Counted from the stretch's first letter, positions 42,135 to 52,568 are shown. The stretch: DNA of 64,000 nucleotides from Pyropia yezoensis (GCA_009829735.1 CM020618.1:2974882-3038881), one strand, 5' to 3'. The notes: generated by a model not told the origin, from the sequence alone. Made by a program: numbers and translations.

Positions 42135-42383
42135 CGGCGACGTGCGAGCAGTGGTCGGCCACCGCTGCGCAACGGACTACCACGGTGCAACAGCACTGCA
42201 GGAGCTCCGGCAGGCGACAAGAACGGGGTCCGAGTCAAGCATTCATCTCACGAAGTCGTTTGTACAGTCAACACGGGGGGCGGCACCCACGCGAGCACAA
42301 CCCCACCACTGAGGCGGCACATCGCATGCGAAAAAGAAGACACCGCGACGCAAACACAGGCGCAAACAATGTTGACCAGTCCA

Positions 42384-44708
42384 CTACAAGGTCTTGTCAA
42401 AGGTGGGCGCCCGGAACTTGAGCAGGAAGAAGTAGCCAAGGCCCCGCAGAACTACCAGGAGTAGTACGAGGAAGCCCAAGTTTTCCCACTTGGAGAACCC
42501 GTTGCCAGCAAAGGAAAAGCCGGGGATGTCGCGGCCCTCGAACTCGTTCTCAACCAACGCCACAAACGCGTACTGGACGAGAGATGTCCACTTGATCCAT
42601 GCGAGCCAGTCATAGATTTGCTCGCCGTCAATGAAGAAGCCACCAAACAGGACGCCAATGATGAGAGCCACGGGGGTGAGCGCCGCCGCGGCCTGCGGGT
42701 CGGCCGCAAGGATGGAGATGGCCAGGGACATCGACTCGGCAGTCACCGTGGTGATGAAAACGGCGAAAACAAAGAAGAAGAAAGCCCCTGCAGTCGCGCG
42801 CAGCCCCACCATCCAGTAGAGGATGACCGAGAATAGCATGTTGAAGAAAAAGGTGCGCGGTAGCTCACAGATGGTCTTGGAGAAAAAGTAGGATGACACC
42901 CGGTAGGTGCCACTTGCGCGTTCGCGGGTGACGACACTGCGTTCCAGTGGGAACACGAAAATGATGGAGAACGCGCCGCCAAAACACTGGTTGATGAGGA
43001 GGAAGAAGAGGATACCAACGAGGCTCCTGGCATCGGCTGCGGTGTCATTGCGCCCCGCGTTCAGCCAAATCAAGCCCAACAGGATGGAAAAGACGATGGT
43101 TTGACCAAGACGGGAGAAGTTGGCCGTCCGTTCCCGAACCATCAGCTTGCAAGCCCGTACGGCGAGGTAGCGCACCTCGGTGAACCATGAGTTTTGGTAC
43201 TTGCGCTTGCGGAGCTGGGTGTCCGCTTCGTTGGCAATCCTTTGGCTGCCCGCCTCCGAGTCCTCCCCATACTCGGTGATCATGGGGGCCGAGTTGGAGT
43301 ACTTGTCCGCCAGCACTGCCACCCGCTTCTTGGTCACCGCCTCTGCGTCGGGGGAGCGGCTGTCGACACTGACGAGGTCAATAAAGTAATCGGCGGGGTT
43401 GAACTGTGCCGGGCAGTGGAAGCTGAGGGCGGAGAAGTAGGCAACGGCGTCCTTGGCGGGGCCGAAGTACATGACCCGCCCCTGACTCAGCAGCAGCAGC
43501 ATGTCAAACATCGAGTAGATGTTACTCCGCGGCTGGTGAATGGTCGTCACGACTGTTCGGCCATTGTAGGCCAGCCGCCGTAGCGTCGAGATGACGTTGA
43601 GAGCATTGAAGGCGTCCAGCCCACTGGTTGGCTCGTCAAGGAAGAGCATGCTCGGGTTGGTCACCAGCTCTGTGCCAATGCTGACACGCTTGCGCTCACC
43701 ACCCGAGACACCGCGCACCAGCTCGTTGCCAATGTTGGTGTTGGCCACCTTGGACAGGCTGAGCTCCGTGATGACACGGTCCACAGCCAGCTGCTTCTTC
43801 TCGACGGGCATGGTGTTGGGGAGGCGAAGCATGGCGCCAAACTCAACCTGCTCACGGACGGTGAGCTCTGCAAAGAGGTCGTCATCCTGCAGCACATAGG
43901 ACGCCACCTGACGGAACTTGGAAAAGTCACGCTTCTCCCCATTCACCAGCACGCGGCCGGTAGACTGGGAACCCTTGGCCGACGTGACTCGACCAGCGAG
44001 AAGGTTGAGCAGAGTGGTCTTGCCGGCGCCTGAAGAGCCCATGATGGCCAAAAGACCGCCAGGTCTGATCTCCCCCGAGCAGCCCGACAGGATGGTCTTC
44101 ATGCCCTTTTCCTCATTGCCCTTGAGGCAGGGCAACCCGGTGGCGGAGCGGCCGACGGGGACCTCAAACTTGAGGTCCTCCCACTTGAGTGTCAGCGGCT
44201 GCCGGTTGTACTTGGTGGTCGACTGGTTGCGGTTGGCGTCTTCGCGGGTGGCAAAGTAGGGGTCAAAGGAGATGTCCGTCCCATCCGCGGCCGCAACGCG
44301 CGACATGGACTGGGACATGGACTGGGACAGCGACTGGTCGTCCGTCTAGGAGAGGGGGTCGGGCGGGGGGCAGACGAGGATGCCGAATGAACAGAAAGAG
44401 GGAAGGGAAAACGGGGAGGGCAGCGGGTTGGCCAACAGCAGGCAGGAAATGGAACACAACCAGCCGTCAGCACAAGCCCAGCCCTCAAGCCCTCGTCCAC
44501 ACGCATGCACCATGCCGTCACGCAGCGACCGCCACTGCTGCTGCCGAGAGGACCACCAAAAGGTACGAAGTAAGCAGGCCCATCCATCCACGAGAACTCC
44601 CCCAAAACGTACCACGTCAGCGGGCTTGCCGCCAATGTCTCCATAGTCGGCTTCTACATGGCCGCTGTGGCCCCCGACGGGGACCACGGGGAACCCATCG
44701 GCATTCAT
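42384..44708 (-). CDS. ABCG-type half-transporter, two exons
   Basis: Exon 1 (44613-44708) encodes 32 residues (MNADGFPVVPVGGHSGHVEA...). The intron 44346-44612 is GTACGT...TAG in phase 0. Exon 2 (42384-44345) continues TDDQSLSQSMSQ. The 685-residue protein has the ABCG (white/eye-pigment) order: nucleotide-binding domain first, with Walker A GSSGAGKTT at ~135, signature VSGGERKRVSIG at ~245, Walker B MLFLDEPTSGLD at ~265 and H-loop TTIHQP near 302. A membrane domain of about six helices follows (from ~425) with the ABCG-typical RERASGTYRVSSYFFSKTICE re-entrant motif. Such half-transporters dimerise and export lipids, sterols or xenobiotics across the plasma or organelle membranes. The substrate cannot be told from sequence. 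All ATPase motifs are intact. The DNA is lower in GC than its flanks. Confidence 0.92.
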
Positions 44709-46050
44709 CTCTGGTACGCCGAGGGGGGCGGAAGGTAGGGGGGAGGGCACCAGATGCCTTGCCAGACCAGTCGGCCTGTCGAGCGCGGGGTGTAGATTGG
44801 ACGCGCTGCAGCCGCCGCGTCAGGAACTCAATAGCGCTGCCGACAGGAGAGCGGGGGGGGGGGGTGGGTGGGTGGGAGAGAGCGCAAAGAGGACACGCAC
44901 GGCCAAGCGCAGAACGACGACGGCAGCCTGGACGCCCAAAGTGAACTGGGGTGCTAGGCGAAAGGGACGAATCGCCGCTCCCCTCCGCCACCGCCGGCTG
45001 GCGTTATACAAATACTCCCCTTTCCGCCTCCACCGTCGTCGCCGTCACCGAGGCCACAGCCCCACCCGCCGCCCACGGTGGCACACACTGCGTGGCCGCG
45101 CCTCACCACGCACGGGTCGAGCTGGGCGCGGATGTCCTGCCGTTGAGCGGGGTCGGCCTGATGGCGGTCTGTAGACCACAACCACCCCCCGAGCCCGAAA
45201 TGACTGGTCGCATGACCGGTCAACCCCCCCGCGCCGTCAGAGGCAGATTGAGGGGGGGGGGAGGTGTCGGACGCAGGGCACCCTTCTCCCCTGCGATTAC
45301 GGTTCCCGTCGAGGCCACCAAAGAAATGGACGGAGCCCGAAGTGGAATGGTCGAGGTGCTGATCGACGTGCAAAAACTGTGTGGGTCTGCAGACCAGCCA
45401 ACCGGATCGCCACTGCTGGCGCCTGGATGTCTCCAGTCCACACGTGTAACGCCAGTGGCCCGTGTGGAGTGCGTGGAAAGAGAAGAACAATGCCGTCTGA
45501 TTGGTCCGTTTCCAACAACAACATTTGATTGGTCACGTAGTGCTTGTCAGCCACTCTCTAGGACGAGGCGTGCGGCGTGCGTCGTGCCATTCAGGCGGGC
45601 CGCAGACCGTCTGATGGAGGCCCTCTTCTGGGCCGGCGGGCGGGCCCATCGAGATCCCAACCGACATCTCGAGCGGGGCGCGCCTCGAGCGGGGCACAGC
45701 TGCTCTTGCGTCCTGTTGAGAGTGTACAAGAAGACAAAACCAGACAAAGAAAAATGGCCCAGAAGGGAGAGAGGGTCGAGCAACTCTCCGGGAGTGGGTG
45801 ATGTCTGCATGGATGGCAGCAGCCCGCCGAAAGGGCACGTTGCCGACGTAGGTGCGGGAGCGATTCTCCCAGAGTGGACGTTGCCGATGTGCTCGGGCGC
45901 ACCCCGCGAGAGAGCGGGACGGTGGGCGGTCCGCAGTCCTCCGAGAGGGGACGTTGCCCGGCGGGGGCGGGTGCGCGCCGCACCGCGGCCGCGCGAGGCC
46001 CCAGCTGGGGGGCACCGCTGCCATCCAGTTCCGCGCGGGCCCGCGGGCGC
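44709..46050. other. spacer upstream of the ABCG gene
   Basis: Two TGATTGGT boxes lie 28 bases apart (45498 and 45526). A TATA-like TTTGTATAAC (minus strand) lies near 45003-45012. Three short GACGTTGCC/CACGTTGCC repeats occur at 45836-45950. A 465-residue plus-strand frame crosses the region but runs antisense into the next gene and shows no domain. Confidence 0.4.
45498..45533 (-). promoter_or_regulatory. paired CCAAT boxes upstream of the ABCG gene
   Basis: TGATTGGT at 45498-45505 and again at 45526-45533; on the minus strand both read ACCAATCA. The 28-base spacing falls in the range typical of cooperating NF-Y sites. They lie about 800 bases upstream of the ABCG start at 44708. Confidence 0.35.
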
Positions 46051-47206
46051 TCACGCCAGCCGCACCCCCCGCAGCGACGGGTGGGGCACCCACGGCGCGG
46101 CGTCGCCACCCGCCCCCCCCACCGGCGTGCCCCACCCCCGCGGCGCCGCGCGGCACAGCGCCAGCCACACCGCGTCGGCGGCGGGCCCCGCCCCCGCCGC
46201 GGCCACCACCGCCCGTGCCGCGCGGCGGCGGCGGGCAGCGGCGGCAGCGGCAGTGGCAGTGGGACCCGCCGCCGCCGTCGCCGCTGCACCCCGGTCGACC
46301 CGCCCCTCCACCGCTCCCCCGCCCTCCCCGCTGGGGCCAAACAGGTAAGGGCGGAGGGCGGCGACCAGCGTCGCGCCGCCCGCCCCCTCCCCCCCCGCAA
46401 GGGCGCCGCGGGAGGTGGCTGCCAGCGCGGCGAGTGCATCGAGGATGGCGCCCAAGCCCGTCACGGCCGCCGCCGGCACACCCGACGTGTAGGCTGCCGC
46501 GGCGCCGCAGCCGCCGCCGCCGCCGCCGCTTCCCTCGCCGCTGCCCCCGTCTGCCGCGGCAGCGGCGGGCGCGAGCAGCGGCAGCAGCACAGGCAAGAGG
46601 AGGCGGGCAAAGCGGGCGTCTGGAAATGTGCCGGCGGCGGCGTAGAGCGCCGACAGCAGGCGGCACGCAGCCGTGATGAGTGGCGGGGGAGGGGTGGGGA
46701 TGGCCTGGGGGGGGGTGTAGGGGGGCGTCGACGCCGCCGTCGCCGCCACTACTGCCGTCGGCCCCGACGGCAGAAGGGCAGCTGCGGGGCGACGGCTGCT
46801 GGCAGGCCGCAGGTCGAGCACCCCGCCGGCACCCGCCGACGCAGGGGCGTCCAGCAGCGCAGACGAAGGGGCGGTGCGGCGCGGAGGGGCCGGCGCCAAC
46901 GCGGCAGCGCCGGTGCGCCCCAGCGGGGGGGGGCGCGGGGGCGGCGGCGCCAGCCCCCGGAGCACCCCCGCCAGTAGCGGCAGCAGCCGCGCCACGTGCG
47001 GCAACAGCGTCGACCGGCGGGACCGCAGGGCGGGGGCGGCGGCGGCGGCCAGCCGCAGCGCCGCGACCGTGTCAGCCACCGGCCGGGCGCCCGGCAGCAG
47101 GTCCTCGGCCGCTGAAAGGGCCGCGTCAGCCAAGCGCTGCAGGGGTGACAGGGCGGGGGGGGGGGCGTCGGGGTCCCCCCCGTCATCGTCACTGTCGGTG
47201 GTGGGC

Positions 47207-47237
<31 letters not shown>

Positions 47238-49961
47238 GTGCGGTGACATCCATGGGGGCGCCACTGTCCGACTCGCCCAGAGCGGCTAGGATGGTCGCCC
47301 GCACCTGTGCTGCGGCAGATGGCTGCTGAGACGCCTGTGGCGGTGGCGTCGGCTGCGTCGGCCGACTGGCCACCCCCCGCGCCCCTGGCCCGCTCCTCTC
47401 TGCAGCCGCCAGTGACCTCATAGCGGCCAATACCCCCTCAAGCCGCGCTGGCACCCCCCCCCCCACGCTGATTGCGTCACACTCGGCGACGAGGGTGTCC
47501 ACCAGCATGTCCGCCACCCCCGCAGCGGCGCTGCCGCCCAGTCCCACCACCCACGTCACCACCGCACCGCCGTCAGCTGCGGCTGTACCCGCCGCACCAC
47601 CCGTGGGCGTCCACCAGGACGCGTCGCCGTCGCCCCCGAAACCACCGGCGCCCCCCCTGCGCTGGAGCGACCGAACAAGGCCGTCCACGACCAGCGGCGC
47701 GTGGGCGCCCACCAGAGCGCGGACGTCCCCCCCCCATCCCCCTCCCGCTGCCAGGGCGGCCAGCACCGCCCGCCCGTCGGCGGCGGTCGCCGGGGAGGCG
47801 GCCGCCGCCAGCGCAGGCGGCAGCAGCGCCACTACCGTTGAGCGAGGGAGAACCCCGCCGCGGCCACCGCGGCGGCGGCGGCGACGCGCGAGCGAGCGGG
47901 GGGGGTACACCGTCACGGCGGAGAGGAGGGTGGCGGCGGCGCCCAGCGCGGCGACCGCGGTCGGCACGGCGCCCGCGGCGGCGGCCGTGGCGGCGAGGCG
48001 GGCCGTGGCCGCCAGCGCCTCCGCGGCCATGCCCCAGCCGTCCCTGCCACCGACAGCCACGGTGGCGCCACCGACGACGGCGGCCGACGCCATATCGCCC
48101 GCCAGCACCGCAGCCAGCAGCCGCACCCCCACCGCCGGCGGCGCAGCGCGGCCCGCAGCGGCCCACTCGGCCATATCCGACCCCCACCCATCTGCGCCGT
48201 CGTCGCCGCCGTCGCCATCCCCGCCACTATCACCGTCGAAAGTTGCGCCGTGCACAGCAGCGTCGGCAGTAATGGCACCACCACTACCCCTCGTCACCGC
48301 CGCCATGAGAGGCCCGTACAGCACCCCCGCAGCGCCGCCCCGCCCCCAGTCTGTCGCCGCCTGGTCGGCGCGGGCGGCAGCGTCGGCAACCTCCGCACCC
48401 CCCCCCCCACCCCATCCCGGGGCGCCCGCCACCTCGGCATCCCGCGCCCACCTGCCAGCTTCGTCCCCGTCCGTAGCGGCAGCGGCCAGGGCACCCACCA
48501 CCGCCGCACCCCCGAGGCAGCCGGCGAGCATCTCCCCAAGTGGCGGTCCCGCCGCGTCGTCGACGCCGCCCCCGTCGCCGCCGCCGCTGCCACCGACCCG
48601 GGCGGCCGCCACGACTGCGGCCACGCCCCCCCAGAGCCGGGCCCACCCGTGCGTGGCATCGCCTTTCGGCAGCGCCGCCGCCAGTGCGGCCGGGGTGACA
48701 GAGCCGACGGTGATGCCACGGGTGATGAGGCCGACCGCCGCTGCTGCGACCGACAGCGGGGGCGGAAGGGCGCCACCGCCGACGTTACTGCCAGAGGGAA
48801 AGGGGGAAGGGGTGCGCGGCCTGCTACCCTTGCGGGCGTCGCCGTTGCCAGCCGCGGTGGCAGCCGCCGCAGCAGTGGCGGCGGCGGCGGCAGCGGGGGC
48901 GTCGGCCCACGGCGGCGCCCTTCTGCCCCCGCCCTCTTGTCCCCCCGCGGCGGCCATTACGGGGGGTAGCAGGAGGGGCACGGGGTCGGCCCCCCCAAGC
49001 CCCCCCGCCCTCCCCCCAACCCCCCACAGCGGCCCCACAACGGCACGAAGGAAGATGGCCCCCACCACCACCCGTGGATGCCGCAGAGGCCCGTCGGACG
49101 AGGCGGCAACAGTTGCCAGCAGCCGCAGCAGCGGAGCCGCGGCGGTGGCACGCCATGCAGTGGTGCGGTCCACCGCCATGGTCTGTGGCCGCGGCGCGGG
49201 GGGGGTGGCAATGCCCCGGGCGGCACCCGGCGTGCCACCACCCACCTGAGCAGCCGGCGGGGCAGCCGCCCCACCCGCGGCAGCCGCAGCGGCCGCCGCC
49301 TCCACAGCCGCCCACGCGTCATCAGCATCACTCCCCCCCGCCTCCTCCAGCAAACGCGGCGGCAATGACCGCGCCGAGGGCGACCGTCCCCGCTACACCC
49401 TCCGCCTCCCCTCGGGTACGACAGCTGCGAAGCGACCCCCCGAGGGCAGAAGCCAAGCCGGGTACAAAGGCGGCAGCCAGGCCAGGCGGGAGTACCGCGG
49501 CGAGGCCTGCCAGCGCAGTGGCAGCAGCCAGCCGTGGCGGCCGGCCCGCTTCCCCTCCAGCCGCGGTGGCGGCGGCAAGGTAGAGGGCGTGGCCAAGGAG
49601 GCCCTGCAGCCCGGGGGGGGGGGGAAGAAAGCGCTCCCAACGCCGCCGCACGGGCGGCGGCTCTGGCGGAAGGAGGAGGGGGAGGGGGGGCGGTGGGGCC
49701 CCCTGCAGAAGGTAGGGAGGGGGGGGGGAAGTGCCCAGCCGCAGCGGCAATAAAGAGAAAGATGGCAGTGAGGAGGTCTTCGGAAGAGCCCCGCCGAGCC
49801 GACAGAGGGGGCAGCGCTGGCGGCTTGGAAGCAGAGGCACCAGTTTGCTTGGCGGCAGCCCCTGATGGTGGTGGCGGCGGCGGCCGGGAGGCAGCGTCCA
49901 GGTCGGCCAACAGGGACAGCGCCGCCGGCAGGGCGGCAGCGGCAGCCTCCGCAGCGGCCAT
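46051..49961 (-). CDS. TTI1: TTI1-like HEAT-repeat protein of the TTT co-chaperone complex
   Basis: This is a long Ala-rich helical protein of about 1300 residues. Segments align in order with TTI1 (TEL2-interacting protein 1): LGHALYLAAATAAGGEAGR; LAAAFVPGLASALGGSLRSC (as FLPGVVSGLT); DRTTAWRATAAAPLLRLLAT then HPRVVVGAIFLRAVVG; LSPLQRLADAALSAAEDLLP; STLLPHVARLLPLLAGVLRG; and LLSALYAAAGTFPDARFARL followed by LLPVLLPLLAP (as the dFlssRF...WP..l block). TTI1 works with TEL2 and TTI2 to mature ATM/ATR/mTOR-type kinases. Inserts are Ala/Gly-rich. The frame changes at the C-run 49616-49627 and the shorter run 49331-49337, most simply length errors. The start at MAAAEAAAAALPAALSLLAD is tentative; coding-like sequence continues upstream to ~50070. 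The identity is likely but rests on helical patterns. Confidence 0.55.
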
Positions 49962-50400
49962 CGGAGTCACCCGGTGGAGAGCGGCGGTGGCAGATGCCAC
50001 CGCCACCGCCCGCCCCGCGGGGTGGGCGGCCACCCAGGAGCGGCGGAGGGCAAACAGCGCCTGCGCGAGCGGCAAGGGCAGCGGCGGCGGCCGCGGGGGG
50101 GGGGGGGGGCGCAGGGAGGGCGCCGAGGCCGGTGGAAATGGGGAGGGGGGTGGAGTCCAAGCGGAGAGGAGGGGGCTGCAAGCGAGGGGGGGGGGGGGGA
50201 TTCCCAAGCGAGAGGTAGAGGGGAAGTGCGAGCGGGGAAAGGGGGGTGGGCGGCGGGTTGCGTGGATGAGTGGGCAACGGCTGCAGCAACGTACGCCTAA
50301 CCTCTTCACCTCGACCAAGTGAAACAATCGATCAAGCACGAACGGAGATGTACAAACTTATGTGATTAGTTTGTATGTAAATTTGGCGGTATCAACGAAG
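49962..50400. other. 5' flank of the TTI1-like gene, pyrimidine-rich
   Basis: From about 50060 to 50280 the minus strand is C/T-rich with C-runs, the usual promoter-like patch. Coding-like text (ALFALRRSWVAAHPAGRAVA) extends from 49962 to ~50070, so the CDS may begin there. From 50290 to 50400 the DNA is AT-richer, which is typical upstream of a Pol III gene. Confidence 0.4.
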
Positions 50401-50495
50401 GCGTCTTTGGCCGAGCGGTTAAGGCGACAGACTCGAAATCTGTTGGGTTCATCCCGCGCAGGTTCGAACATTAGACGAATGTCCTGCAGGACGCG
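50401..50495 (+). tRNA. tRNA-Ser(CGA) with a 13-nt insertion in the T loop
   Basis: The acceptor stem pairs GCGTCTT (50401-50407) with AGGACGC (50488-50494), one T-G wobble; the discriminator is G50495. The D arm follows TGGCCGAGCGGTTAAGGC. The anticodon stem ACAGA/TCTGT encloses CTCGAAA, anticodon CGA (50434-50436). A long variable arm (GGG/CCC) marks class II serine tRNA. The T stem GCAGG/CCTGC encloses 20 nt instead of 7; removing 13 nt (for example 50469-50481) restores TTCGAAT. The extra bases form a hairpin ACATT-agacg-AATGT. There is no encoded CCA, as expected for a nuclear gene. An A box is present; the B box GGTTCGAA is cut off by the insert. An ectopic tRNA intron, as known in Cyanidioschyzon, is the likely reading; a pseudogene is the alternative. 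Confidence 0.85.
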
Positions 50496-50502
50496 CAATA
50501 CA

Positions 50503-50507
50503 TTTTT
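50503..50507 (+). terminator. RNA polymerase III terminator
   Basis: TTTTT starts 8 bases after the tRNA discriminator base, the standard Pol III termination signal. Confidence 0.75.
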
Positions 50508-51356
50508 CTCTGTTGCGTGAGATGGATGCCTGTACAGGTACAGTCTTTCTCCATTGTTGGGCACCCTTTGTGGCGACCGTAAGCCCAAGGATTGTATCTT
50601 GATTCCGCCCTCTGATTGGTCGGTGACAACGATCGAATGCTGACACATGCGTTCATCGCACCGTAGAGGTCGGTCGACCTGCATTGGTTACTAGACACCG
50701 TGCCCAAGAAAGGATGTCACAGCAATGGAGAAAGACTGTATGGACACAGACCCCTGGACACCGTCAGAAGCTTCCTCTCAGCGCCCTAAGGATATAGACT
50801 GGGAGGGAAGGAAACAGGCGGTCCATGAGCGACCGTCCTCGGGTGGATGCCAATTGTCAAGAGCCCGCCCCACAGCAGCGCTCGAATGACCTGGGAGTGG
50901 AGTGCGCAGGCCCTCCCGGCCTGAGACTTTCGAGGGTGGCATCGGCGGCAGCAGTTCCGGGGAGGCGGCGGCGGCGGTGACGGCAGAGGCGGCGGTATCA
51001 GCGGTGGAGCCGTCAAACCGACAATAGTCTCCCCCTTGGCCTACCGCTAGCGGGTCAACAGCGGCCCGACCGCCATGGCGGGCCGTCCGCCTCTTCTCAA
51101 TCCTCTGAATATTCCCGTTCCCATTCGAAAAACGAAGTCTGGTGCGATACGTCTCAGTCCTTCACATTAAAGGTGCGCCACCACCATCACCTCTGCGTTT
51201 AGGGAGAGGTCGTCTCTTCCCCTTTCCCCCTACAATGGGGGCGGCGATGGGCGCGCGCGCGCGCCTTCCACAGGCGGGAAGGGACGGGAAGGGGGGGGGA
51301 CGGGGGAACTTCACTACGAGCTGGTGTGCCGACATGGGGCCAACTCTGCTCTTTCT
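50508..51356. other. spacer, no supported gene
   Basis: Composition is mixed. One TGATTGGT box is at 50614-50621. No coding frame with balanced composition exceeds ~40 residues apart from antisense shadows near the tRNA. Confidence 0.45.
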
Positions 51357-52568
51357 CTATTGCTCAGAAGGGCAGTTCGTGCCAACCTCTGGCGCCCCCC
51401 CCTCTCCGTCGGCGCCCTTGCCCCCAAACACAGCCAGTGCCACCGCCGGCGACGCCGCGGCAGGCACCTCCCACCACCCCCCTGCCGACACAAAGAGCAC
51501 CTCATGGCCTGTGGCCAGCGCGCACGCCAGCCCCGTGTCCACAAAAAGGGGGCCCTTGGCGTCCGCGACGCGGTCGACGGCCGCAGCCGCCGCCGCCATC
51601 CCCGCCGACGTCGCCGCCGCCGCCCCCTCCTCCCCCGCGCCATGGACGCCCGCCCCGTCGGGGACCCCATCACGGGGCGGCGGCAATGGCGGCGGCGGCA
51701 GCAGCGTCGCCGCGTCGGCGGGCGTGTACACCTCCACCGCCCGGGGCCACCACACATACGAAAACGCGCCAACGGGCCAGACGGTGGCCGGGGGCCCCCA
51801 TACGGCGGCCGCCGCCGGGTCGCCCGTCAGGAGGTGCCCCCCACGTGGGGTCACCGCCAGCCCCGCCGCTGCCAGCAGGCGGTCGAGACGTCCAAAGTAG
51901 GCCGCGCCGGCGGCGCCATACGTCGCCACGTCGAGCAGGTCGGGGGCGGGGTGCACGTGGCGAACGCCGGCCACCAGGTCGGCCGCGTCGTCATCGCCGC
52001 CGACGCCGACGGCGGCAGCTGGGGGAAGGGTGCCGCCATCGTCACCGGCCGTGGCGCCACGGTAGGCCAGGGGGGGGGGGACGCGACTCACCGCGGGGCG
52101 TTGCCCCGCCGGCGGGAGCCCCTCACCGCCGACGAGCGCGTCGAGGAAAGGACCGCACTCGTCCCGCAGCCGAGCGGCGGTCGCGACGATAGCCGCGTCA
52201 GAAGCGACCGTCACCTCGCCAGGGACGCATGACAGTGGCCCTGCCGATGGCGCCGGCAGCCGACGCAGCGGCAGCGGCAGCGACGGCAGCGGCGGTGCGG
52301 CGGCGGCGGCGGTGCACCCAGGACGCGGGGGCGAACAGGCGGCCACGGCCGCCGCGGCGGCGGCAGCAACGAGGAGCCGCCGCCGCCCAACAGGCTCGGA
52401 CGCGGTGGCGACCGCCGCAGCCGCCCCGGTTGGCCACCCTGGCCGCGGTGTGGGCGGTGGGGGGGGCGGGGGGTGCCTCTGGACGAGCCGCCGGGAGGGC
52501 GGGCGTCGAGGTGTGGCCACCGTGAGGGAAAGGGGCGGGGAGGGGGGGGCGTAGGCAGCGACCGACAT
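51357..52568 (-). CDS. predicted thylakoid-lumen protein with twin-arginine presequence, hypothetical
   Basis: The 403-residue frame starts MSVAAYAPPSPPLSLTVATP. Residues 1-60 are Ser/Pro/Arg-rich and lack acids, like a plastid transit peptide. Residues 61-80 read GRRRLLVAAAAAAAVAACSP: a twin-arginine motif, hydrophobic stretch and Ala-x-Ala-like end, the thylakoid Tat signal of bipartite lumen presequences. The mature part contains VASDAAIVATAARLRDECGP, a block around LLDVATYGAAGAAYFGRLDR, WPVGAFSYVWWPRAVEVYTP (Trp-rich, conserved-looking) and HEVLFVSAGGWWEVPAAASP. I recognise no enzyme family. The targeting is inferred from the presequence. A Tat route would imply that the protein folds or binds a cofactor in the stroma before export. 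Confidence 0.55.
   Translation of the reverse strand: MSVAAYAPPSPPLSLTVATPRRPPSRRLVQRHPPPPPPPTPRPGWPTGAAAAVATASEPVGRRRLLVAAAAAAAVAACSPPRPGCTAAAAAPPLPSLPLPLRRLPAPSAGPLSCVPGEVTVASDAAIVATAARLRDECGPFLDALVGGEGLPPAGQRPAVSRVPPPLAYRGATAGDDGGTLPPAAAVGVGGDDDAADLVAGVRHVHPAPDLLDVATYGAAGAAYFGRLDRLLAAAGLAVTPRGGHLLTGDPAAAAVWGPPATVWPVGAFSYVWWPRAVEVYTPADAATLLPPPPLPPPRDGVPDGAGVHGAGEEGAAAATSAGMAAAAAAVDRVADAKGPLFVDTGLACALATGHEVLFVSAGGWWEVPAAASPAVALAVFGGKGADGEGGAPEVGTNCPSEQ

Noticed and set aside
44951-46348. 465-residue plus-strand frame upstream of the ABCG gene
   Set aside because: It overlaps the 3' end of the TTI1-like gene in antisense. Composition drifts and no conserved block is seen.
47495-49249. 584-residue plus-strand frame
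   Set aside because: Antisense to the TTI1-like gene; composed of Ala/Pro/Ser/Thr with no domain. The minus strand carries the ordered helical motifs.
50358-50684. 108-residue minus-strand frame over the tRNA
   Set aside because: It is antisense to the tRNA gene, whose paired stems and Pol III terminator explain the sequence.
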